In this document: positions 5,767 through 11,714 of the stretch, one piece after another
How positions within the stretch are numbered: the stretch's first letter is position 1
Layout: every line of letters starts with the position of its first letter
Origin: a bacterium
Lineage (GTDB): Bacteria > Babelota > Babeliae > Babelales > GCA-2401785
Assembly: GCA_030629865.1 (NCBI GenBank)
Contig: DAOVOC010000014.1
Span: 1-12,501, forward strand
DNA length: 12,501 nucleotides
Reading direction: 5' to 3'
The notes under the pieces: model-generated
Seen by the model: the letters and a program-made list of their open reading frames with translations, nothing else
The model's database searches: none
Told to the model about the DNA's origin: nothing
Program-made: the position numbers and the translations under genes

Positions 5767-7581
5767 GTGCAAAAAACTATCGTTGGGTTTGCGGTGTTTG
5801 CTGGCCGGTTCACGCGTTTGCTTAAAGATCTGTTGTGGCCGCATTTAAAAGTTGCAGCAAAAGCGGTGTGGCGAGTTATAAAAGTGGTTTTGTATTTCCC
5901 TTTTTTGCTTATCAAAACAATTGTTTTGTGGGTGTGGAAAGTGGTCAAAGCTATTGGGTGGATACTGTTTATTTTACCATTCAAGGTACTTTTGTGGATA
6001 AAAGATCTTGTTGTTATTGGGGCGTTGAGCGTTTGGTATGCAATTAAGGTGATGTTTGTTTTTTTTAAAGAATTTTTGCGCAGACCGATGCGTGAGAATC
6101 ATCAGCTACCAAGTTATGCTCAAGATTCTCCAGTATATTCGGAAGGTTCTGTTGGTGCTGATGCAAAAAAAACTGCAAAAGTTTCAAAAAATTCAAAAAA
6201 AGTTTCTCGTATTACCTGGGCCTTAGGACGGCTTACAATCGGTGTTAAAGAGCTGATTACATGGCCACTAATTGCCATTCGATTCTTTTTTTTAAAGCTC
6301 CACGGCGGTGTTGGTTTTTTGTTGGTCAATCTTAAAACTTTTGGACTTGGTATTTTTACGTTTCCATTTGTTTTCTTTAAAAAATTATTGGGAATTCTTG
6401 CTCTGGTAGCGTTTTTGCCATTCAAGGCGTTGCTTGCCATAGTTGGAGTTATTGTTGCTGGATTAGCATTTATAGGCATGATTTTTAGTAAAGGATTACA
6501 GGTTGGCAGTAAGCGGATTGCCCGTAATATATTTGAATTTTTACGAAAGCCTGTGTTTCAATTTTCGTTGGTAACAGTAACCATTATGGCTGTTAGTGCT
6601 ATTTTGTGGGGTGAATATCATAAGAAAACGTTCCCAGAACCGCTCCAAAAGCCTGTTGCAATTACCGAAGCAATTAAAGGCGTTTCTTCCAACGTCGAGG
6701 CTGGAATTTTTATTCAAAACTTTCCAACGTTTGATTTTTACAAAAACTCATTTGTTATCGATGCTGTTGTGTGGTTCAAATTTCCGCTTGGAACAGAATC
6801 TTTGGATACAATTGGCAGGTTCAGTTTTAAGGATGGGCAAATTATAAGCAGGTCAAAGCCTATTATTACTCAATCAGAGAATATGGTTACCGCGCGCTAT
6901 CAGGTTTTGGCTGACATCAAAACATATCTTGATTATCGTAATTTTCCATTTAGTGGCCACCGTCTGCACATTATTTTGGAAAACCGTAGTGTTTCTCCAC
7001 GAGAAATGACGTTTGAAGTAGAAAAAAATGATTATGGAATTTCTGACACGATCGCGATGCCTTCGTGGAAGGTAACCAATATGTATGTAAACAGTGGTTA
7101 TATCTATGCATTGGTTGACCCTGATGATAAAACCATGGGCGTTAGCTACCCCGCTGTTGTTTTTGCCATCGACTTTGCCAACAATAGTATTCGAACTATT
7201 GTGGCGCTGTTTTTGCCAATGTTTCTAATTTTCTTGTTGGGGCTTGTAACGTTTGTAACGGCCGTTCTAGATAAATATAAAATGCAACTTAGTGCACTTT
7301 CTATGCCGTCGTTGGTGCTTTTTCGTCTTGTTGTCGAAGCACAGTCACCCAACCGCGTTAGGTTTACACAGGCAGACAGTATCTACTTCTTGCTTGTAGC
7401 ACTTTCGCTGCTCACACTTTTGTTCAATACTTATGTGCTTATTCGCACCAAGCGGATAGGAAAGCTGCCTAAAAAAGAACAAGAGCGGGCAGAGTATCTG
7501 CTCACATTTATGAACAATATTTTATTTTTAATTGTCGTTATCGCCCTCATAGGAGGGTTGGTGTATATTTTTATGGCTTAG
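5767..7581 (+). CDS. Pentameric ligand-gated (Cys-loop-type) ion channel homologue with long N-terminal region
   Basis: A 604-residue membrane protein. Residues ~295-475 form an extracellular beta domain containing the family signature: at 387-400, YLDYRNFPFSGHRL aligns with the Cys-loop C-x-D-x-x-x-FPx-D-x-Q-x-C, without cysteines as in prokaryotic members. Four membrane helices follow in the right order: M1 ~475-500 with Pro484, M2 ~505-525, M3 ~537-558 after SPNRVRFTQAD, and M4 ~580-602. Ahead of the beta domain is one clear helix (265-283). Before that lie ~260 residues of hydrophobic/basic segments with repeated (F/L)PF motifs near 44, 70, 199 and 217, split by a polar linker at ~105-148. 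Predicted role: ion channel opened by a ligand or ligand-loaded binding protein. The GTG start lacks a ribosome site; see the 28-codon ORF upstream. The channel assignment is by motif and topology only. Confidence 0.68.
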   Translation: MQKTIVGFAVFAGRFTRLLKDLLWPHLKVAAKAVWRVIKVVLYFPFLLIKTIVLWVWKVVKAIGWILFILPFKVLLWIKDLVVIGALSVWYAIKVMFVFFKEFLRRPMRENHQLPSYAQDSPVYSEGSVGADAKKTAKVSKNSKKVSRITWALGRLTIGVKELITWPLIAIRFFFLKLHGGVGFLLVNLKTFGLGIFTFPFVFFKKLLGILALVAFLPFKALLAIVGVIVAGLAFIGMIFSKGLQVGSKRIARNIFEFLRKPVFQFSLVTVTIMAVSAILWGEYHKKTFPEPLQKPVAITEAIKGVSSNVEAGIFIQNFPTFDFYKNSFVIDAVVWFKFPLGTESLDTIGRFSFKDGQIISRSKPIITQSENMVTARYQVLADIKTYLDYRNFPFSGHRLHIILENRSVSPREMTFEVEKNDYGISDTIAMPSWKVTNMYVNSGYIYALVDPDDKTMGVSYPAVVFAIDFANNSIRTIVALFLPMFLIFLLGLVTFVTAVLDKYKMQLSALSMPSLVLFRLVVEAQSPNRVRFTQADSIYFLLVALSLLTLLFNTYVLIRTKRIGKLPKKEQERAEYLLTFMNNILFLIVVIALIGGLVYIFMA

Positions 7582-8645
7582 GATTTTAAGGCTGTTACCA
7601 GTTGTTTTGCAAGGTTAAATGATTGCTGCGATCTTTTTGAATCTATGCCATTTTCTTGATAACCGTTTGGGTCAAAAATTTCAACAAAATATTTTGCTTG
7701 TTTTGTTCCGACTATGGCTGCAGATACGTGTCCTGGCCATATTAGAGGTGTTATAATTCTTGTGTTGGAGTTTTGATCAAATAGGGCTTTTTTATGCTCG
7801 TCTTGAATCATAAATTGAGCCATTTTATTTTCAATTCCATCTAGCGTAAATACACCATCTGGTTTGCTTTGTTGTGTTTTAATCCAGTTGTTAAATTTGG
7901 TAACTAAACTTCCAGAGTCTCTTAAATGTTGGTTTTTGTTTTTACATTGTTGGTTTTCGTCTCCAGTGCAATTTTCATCGATTGTATGCATATTTTTTTT
8001 CAAACATGTATCATTACAAAATTGTTTAGCCCATTTTGGGGAGTTAGGATCTGTACCAAGATAAAGTGCTTTCATGATGGAAAATGTTGAATCATAACAA
8101 CTTGCAGCAAATTGGTTTCTCGTTTTTCTTTGGCTTATGGTAAAACCAAAAAATTCTTCTGAAAAATTACCTGTCGGTTCTTCTAATGGGAATGGAAGTT
8201 GTGGCCCAGCAGGTTTTTTTGGTTCTGGTTTTGGATTGTCCGGATTTGTGTTTTGTGTTCCAGAACCAGGGGCTGCGAGTGTTGTTCCAGGACCAGGGTT
8301 TGGAGGAGTTATATTTCCGAAAAAGGCTTGGTAGCCTGTGTAGCAAGAGATTCCTGCAGCAACAACCAGACTAGCCCTAAGAATTTCACGTGTCGCGCTA
8401 CCTTTGCGGCTTCCCACAAGGCGACTGAAGTAGAATGAGCCAAAATTGGTGTTGCTTGGTTGTTTGTTTTTTCTGTGAGCTCGATTTCTTTCAGTTTTGT
8501 ATGCTTGGTATTCACTAATACCGTCAATGACTCCTGTTGCCGCAAAGGCGGTAAAAGCATAGCCAACACCTGAGCCAGCTTTTGCCTGGTTTGCACCAAG
8601 AGCGCATAGACAGAGGGCTAGAACAATCCTTTTTTCTGATTTCAT
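7578..8645 (-). CDS. Exported protein of unknown family, possible Cys-His-Asp hydrolase
   Basis: A 355-residue protein that I do not recognise. Residues 1-23 are a signal peptide (basic start, hydrophobic core, cleavage near AKA/G). Small/hydrophobic stretches at 25-40 and 88-108 could be membrane helices. Residues 112-158 form a Pro/Gly/Asn-rich linker. The C-terminal half has NQFAASCYDS (Cys183), a group of cysteines (210, 214, 226, 234) suitable for disulfides, and WPGHVSAA...FDPNGY with His306 and Asp325. The order Cys...GH...(F/Y)DPN is seen in papain-like and YopT-type cysteine peptidases, so a secreted protease or other effector is possible but unproven. The ATG follows GAAGAG at a 5-base spacing. 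Its stop overlaps the stop of the channel gene on the other strand. Confidence 0.6.
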   Translation of the reverse strand: MKSEKRIVLALCLCALGANQAKAGSGVGYAFTAFAATGVIDGISEYQAYKTERNRAHRKNKQPSNTNFGSFYFSRLVGSRKGSATREILRASLVVAAGISCYTGYQAFFGNITPPNPGPGTTLAAPGSGTQNTNPDNPKPEPKKPAGPQLPFPLEEPTGNFSEEFFGFTISQRKTRNQFAASCYDSTFSIMKALYLGTDPNSPKWAKQFCNDTCLKKNMHTIDENCTGDENQQCKNKNQHLRDSGSLVTKFNNWIKTQQSKPDGVFTLDGIENKMAQFMIQDEHKKALFDQNSNTRIITPLIWPGHVSAAIVGTKQAKYFVEIFDPNGYQENGIDSKRSQQSFNLAKQLVTALKS

Positions 8646-8663
8646 GTGTTCTCTTCAAAAAAC

Positions 8664-8710
8664 GCGGACAAGTGATTTCCCAAAATATTACAGGAAAACC
8701 ACTTGTCTGC
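8664..8710. repeat. Inverted repeat upstream of the exported-protein gene
   Basis: An 11-bp lower stem (8664-8674 with 8700-8710, one G-T wobble, core GACAAGTG/CACTTGTC) plus a 5-bp upper stem (TTTCC/GGAAA) encloses a 12-base loop. On the minus strand it lies 18-65 bases before the ATG at 8645, so it could be an operator or a leader-RNA hairpin. It is not followed by a T run in either direction. Confidence 0.55.
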
Positions 8711-8773
8711 AAATTTGTTCTAAAAAGCCGATGTTTAGCGTGCAAACCACTATTTTTTACGATACATAATGCC

Positions 8774-8795
8774 ACCCCAGGCTAAAAGCCGGGGT
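8774..8795. repeat. GC-rich hairpin ACCCC-A-GGCT / AGCC-GGGGT
   Basis: Nine base pairs with one bulged A and a 3-base AAA loop, strikingly GC-rich against its AT-rich surroundings. It lies between lon and the exported-protein gene, about 46 bases from the larger palindrome. It may help end lon transcripts or be a dispersed repeat copy. No proper T run follows on the minus strand. Confidence 0.5.
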
Positions 8796-8841
8796 ACATA
8801 GAAACTTTTCTAGTAAAGATGATTTTGAAAATAAAAGTGCT

Positions 8842-8873
8842 CCTGGATTCCGGGTCAAACCCCGGAATCCAGG
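8842..8873. repeat. Perfect 13-bp-arm palindromic element downstream of lon
   Basis: Arms CCTGGATTCCGGG (8842-8854) and CCCGGAATCCAGG (8861-8873) are exact reverse complements around a 6-base loop. The sequence style (TGGATTCCGGGTC...CCGGAATCCA) is that of short palindromes scattered between genes in many bacterial genomes. It lies 29 bases past the lon stop codon. On the minus strand a loose T-rich tract (TTTTATTTT) starts 6 bases after the stem, so it may also work as the lon terminator. Confidence 0.7.
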
Positions 8874-8901
8874 TTATAGGTTGTTTTGACTCAAAGAAGG
8901 T

Positions 8902-11310
8902 TTACTTTTTTGCCTTTTTTTTAGTCGTTGTTTTCTTCGCAGTCTTTTTTTTAGCAAATGGCGAAGTTACTAAGACTTCATTAAGAACCGTGTCCATGTT
9001 GTCTGCGTAAACAATCTTTAGTTTGTCGCCAAGTTCTGATGCAAATTCTTTTATGTCATTATCATTGTCTTTTGGAACAATAACTTTTTCTATCCCCAGT
9101 CGGCCTGCTGCGAGTAGTTTTTCGCGCAAACCTCCAACAGGAAGCACGCGCCCACGAAGTGTAACTTCACCAGTCATTGCAACGCGGTCTCTAACGCTTA
9201 TCTTGGTTAAAACTGAGGTAATGGCTGCAGCAATGGTGATTCCTGCAGATGGTCCATCTTTTGGAATTGCACCTTCCGGAATATGGATATGGATGTCAGA
9301 ATTTGTATAAAAATCTGTTTTTACACCCATTTCTTTTGCTTTTGAACGAACGTAGCTAAGCGCTGCTTGTGCAGATTCTTGCATTACTTCGCCAAGCTGG
9401 CCAGTTACTGTCAGAGCGCCTTTACCCTTAAAGAAAGTAACTTCAACTTCCAGGGCATCCCCACCAACTTCGGTCCATGCCAGGCCCGTTGCAACGCCGC
9501 ATATTGCTTTGGTTGCAAATAGTTGAGGTTTGAAGTGTGCTGCTCCAAGCCATTTTTCCAGCATCTTTTCTGAGATAACCACTTTTTTTGGTGGTTTTGC
9601 ACCAATCAAAACTTGTATTGATTTACGTAAAAGCTTTGCCAAAATTCTTTCTAGCTGCCTTACGCCTGCTTCTCTAGAATATTCACTTATAATTTTTTCT
9701 ATAATTTCTTTAGGACACTGAACTTGTGATGTCTTTAAATCGTATTGTTTTAGTAGTTTGGGCATCAGATGTTTAGTTGCGATTTCTAGCTTTTCTTCTT
9801 GTGTGTAGCCGGAAAGAGAGACGATTTCCATGCGATCGTAAAGCGGTGCTGGAATATGTTCCATTATGTTGGCAGTTGTTACAAAAAGCGCTTTAGAGAG
9901 GTCGTATTCAACTTCTATAAAGTTGTCGACAAACCCTTTGTTTTGTTCGGAGTCAAGCACTTCAAGCAAAGCTGCTGAAGGATCGCCACGCAAGTCGGAC
10001 GACATTTTGTCGACTTCATCAAGTAAAACTAGTGGATTTACAACTTTAGCCTTTTTCATTGCTTGAATAATTTTGCCGGGCATTGCGCCGATATAGGTTC
10101 TGCGATGGCCACGGATTTCCGCTTCATCTCGAACGCCGCCGAGCGATATTCTTACAAATGTTCTGCCTAAGGCTTGTGCAATTGAGGCTGCCAGAGAGGT
10201 TTTTCCAACGCCCGGAGGCCCAACGAGGCAGATTATTGGTGCGCGTTCTAGTTTGTCGCCAGCGTATTTTTTAGCAGCCAGGAACTCAACGATTCGTTCT
10301 TTTGCCTTTTTCATGCCTGAATGGGTTGAGTCCAAGATTTTTTCTGCAGCAGGAAGACTAACGCGATCTTTTGTTTGTTTGTGCCATGGAACGGAGAGAA
10401 GCCAGTCAACATAGTTTCTGCTAACGGCAGACTCTGGTGATGATGGAGGCATTTGTTCCAGCCTGCGACATTCAGATAAAACTTTTTCGCGCGTTTCTGT
10501 TGGAAGTTTAAGCTTTTTTGCCTTTTCTCGAAGAGCCGCGAGTTCTTGTCCCAAATCTTCTCTTCCAAGTTCCCGTTGAATAGCGCGTATTTGTTCATTT
10601 AAGTAATAGTCGCGTTGATGTTTTTCAATTTGGCTTTGTACACGTTTGCGTACACTTTTTTCTGCTTTAAAAACTTCAATTTCATTTTGTATCAGCGCAC
10701 ATAGATGAATTGTTCTCTCTTTTAGGTCGAACATCTCTAGCAGGTGTTGCTTCTCTTTAAAGTCTAGTTGAACGTGTACCGCAACAGAGTCTACCAGTGT
10801 TTCAAGGTCGCTAACGGATTTTAAGGGTGTAAGCGCATCTTTTGAGATACGGTCATTAAAGGAGATGTACTGCTTGAATTCTAAAAAAAGCCTTCTGGAT
10901 AGAGCTTTGCGTTCAGCTAAATTTTCAACTTCTTTTGATTCTACATCTTGTATAAAGGCATCAAGATAGGTTGTCGACTCTCCTGGAGCGGCCATTTTGG
11001 CACGTGTAACACCTTCAACAAGCAGTTTCATGGTGCCGTCGGAATCTTTTTTCATTTGTAAAATAACAGCACGAGTTCCATATTCAAAAAGATCTGCAAG
11101 TTGAGGTCTGACTGTTTCGCCAGTTTTTTGTGCAGTTAAAAAAACTATGCGGTCGCTTTTGAGCGCTTTTTCTACCGCTTTAACAGAAATGTCGCGTCCA
11201 ACGCGAACAGGCAAAATGCCTTTTGGAAGGGTTACAACATTTTTTAGTGGCAATATTGGAAGCAGTCTTCCCTCGAAGGGAGTTATTTCATTTTGTGTAT
11301 TTCGCGGCAT
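8902..11310 (-). CDS. lon: ATP-dependent protease Lon
   Basis: A complete 802-residue Lon, the homohexameric AAA+ serine protease that degrades damaged and regulatory proteins in the cytoplasm. Domains in order: N-terminal substrate-binding domain (~15-215, opening LLPILPLKNVV), coiled-coil helical region (~215-310), AAA+ module with Walker A GPPGVGKT (364-371) and Walker B LVLLDEVDK (Asp431-Glu432), and a C-terminal protease domain. The catalytic dyad is Ser688 in PKDGPSAG and Lys731 in GGLREKLLAAGR; the 43-residue separation equals that in E. coli Lon (S679/K722). An unusual feature is a lysine/threonine-rich tail at ~787-802. The ATG at 11310 has a good ribosome site (AAGGA at 11316-11320, 5-base spacing). 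It is transcribed divergently from the nucleotide transporter. Confidence 0.97.
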   Translation of the reverse strand: MPRNTQNEITPFEGRLLPILPLKNVVTLPKGILPVRVGRDISVKAVEKALKSDRIVFLTAQKTGETVRPQLADLFEYGTRAVILQMKKDSDGTMKLLVEGVTRAKMAAPGESTTYLDAFIQDVESKEVENLAERKALSRRLFLEFKQYISFNDRISKDALTPLKSVSDLETLVDSVAVHVQLDFKEKQHLLEMFDLKERTIHLCALIQNEIEVFKAEKSVRKRVQSQIEKHQRDYYLNEQIRAIQRELGREDLGQELAALREKAKKLKLPTETREKVLSECRRLEQMPPSSPESAVSRNYVDWLLSVPWHKQTKDRVSLPAAEKILDSTHSGMKKAKERIVEFLAAKKYAGDKLERAPIICLVGPPGVGKTSLAASIAQALGRTFVRISLGGVRDEAEIRGHRRTYIGAMPGKIIQAMKKAKVVNPLVLLDEVDKMSSDLRGDPSAALLEVLDSEQNKGFVDNFIEVEYDLSKALFVTTANIMEHIPAPLYDRMEIVSLSGYTQEEKLEIATKHLMPKLLKQYDLKTSQVQCPKEIIEKIISEYSREAGVRQLERILAKLLRKSIQVLIGAKPPKKVVISEKMLEKWLGAAHFKPQLFATKAICGVATGLAWTEVGGDALEVEVTFFKGKGALTVTGQLGEVMQESAQAALSYVRSKAKEMGVKTDFYTNSDIHIHIPEGAIPKDGPSAGITIAAAITSVLTKISVRDRVAMTGEVTLRGRVLPVGGLREKLLAAGRLGIEKVIVPKDNDNDIKEFASELGDKLKIVYADNMDTVLNEVLVTSPFAKKKTAKKTTTKKKAKK

Positions 11311-11346
11311 AGTATTCCTTGCTAATTAATTTTTAAATTCGTATCT

Positions 11347-11375
11347 ATTTTACGCTTAATGGCAGAGTGCAGCAA
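11347..11375 (-). promoter_or_regulatory. Predicted lon promoter
   Basis: On the minus strand, TTGCTG (11370-11375) and TAAAAT (11347-11352, 5 of 6 bases of the -10 consensus) are separated by 17 bases. Initiation would fall about 30 bases before the ATG. The -35 box is weak, and no complete CIRCE or CtsR heat-shock operator was found nearby. Confidence 0.4.
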
Positions 11376-11470
11376 GTTTGGATCAAAGTTAACTTTTTAC
11401 AGGTTTAAAATGGCGGTTTGTTACATGTTGAATATTTTGCGTGTGTTTTAATGTGACATAACTTTGTTGT

Positions 11471-11498
11471 TTGACTTTGGAGAGGGGTGGAATATAAT
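11471..11498 (+). promoter_or_regulatory. Strong sigma-70-type promoter for the nucleotide transporter
   Basis: TTGACT (11471-11476, 5 of 6 bases) and TATAAT (11493-11498, perfect) are separated by 16 bases. It is the best promoter match in the window. Predicted initiation is near 11505, giving a 5' leader of about 200 bases before ATG 11709. Confidence 0.75.
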
Positions 11499-11534
11499 AA
11501 ACGTATTATGCAACTGGTTTTTGTTGCTTAAAGC

Positions 11535-11543
11535 TGTGGATAA
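11535..11543 (-). promoter_or_regulatory. Perfect single DnaA-box sequence
   Basis: TGTGGATAA on the plus strand is the exact complement of the DnaA box TTATCCACA. It lies about 30 bases downstream of the predicted transporter transcription start. No second box was seen in the intergenic region, so this is not evidence of an origin. It could be a DnaA-responsive site or chance. Confidence 0.35.
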
Positions 11544-11575
11544 CTTTGCCGTTTGTTTGTTTTGGTATCGTTCAT

Positions 11576-11617
11576 GGATGCGTTTCGAAACGCAGCCTTT
11601 AGGGCGTTTTTTATTTT
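11576..11617 (+). promoter_or_regulatory. Overlapping hairpins in the transporter leader, attenuator-like
   Basis: Hairpin A is the perfect 16-base palindrome TGCGTTTCGAAACGCA (11579-11594), extendable by GG/CC at 11576-11577 and 11596-11597. Hairpin B pairs AACGC(AG)CC (11589-11597) with GGGCGTT (11602-11608) around TTTA and runs into TTTTTTATTTT (11607-11617), a terminator shape. A and B share 11589-11593, so only one can form. This is the layout of a transcription attenuator, or of the 3' end of a ~110-base small RNA. B is short, with a 2-base bulge, so the call is tentative. Confidence 0.4.
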
Positions 11618-11698
11618 CAAGATGCTCAAATTGAAAACTTTTTGTAGTACGGAAATTAGTTGTACGGATGAGACTATTGCATTCAGTCGAAAATGAGG

Positions 11699-11714
11699 AT
11701 CCATAATTATGGAT
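11699..11714. repeat. Perfect 16-base palindrome over the transporter start codon
   Basis: ATCCATAATTATGGAT is its own reverse complement and contains the ATG at 11709. It abuts the ribosome site GAGGA (11695-11699). Folding in the mRNA would hide the start codon; as DNA it could bind a dimeric regulator. Confidence 0.5.

Larger units (their letters stand above)
11311..11708. other. Divergent intergenic control region between lon and the transporter
   Basis: This 398-base stretch has no convincing gene. It holds the lon promoter, the strong transporter promoter, a DnaA-box sequence and a ~200-base transporter leader with hairpins. Two possible leader ORFs exist: a 7-codon one (ATG 11508 to TAA 11529-11531) and a 40-codon one (ATG 11574 to TGA 11694-11696). 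The longer one is in the transporter frame. Neither has a clear ribosome site, and I do not call them genes. The reverse-strand ORF at 11528-11782 looks like a shadow. Confidence 0.6.

Noticed and set aside
8137..8438. Overlapping plus-strand ORFs opposite the exported-protein gene
   Set aside because: They read the proline-rich linker region of the real gene in reverse, giving Gly/Val/Phe-rich low-complexity products with no ribosome sites.
11361..11376. Possible CIRCE heat-shock operator upstream of lon
   Set aside because: Only one imperfect half (GAGTGCAGCAA) is present; the partner TTAGCACTC at the right spacing is missing.
11311..11708. Replication origin, suggested by the DnaA box and AT-rich divergent region
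   Set aside because: Only one box was found, and neither dnaA, dnaN nor a box cluster is visible.
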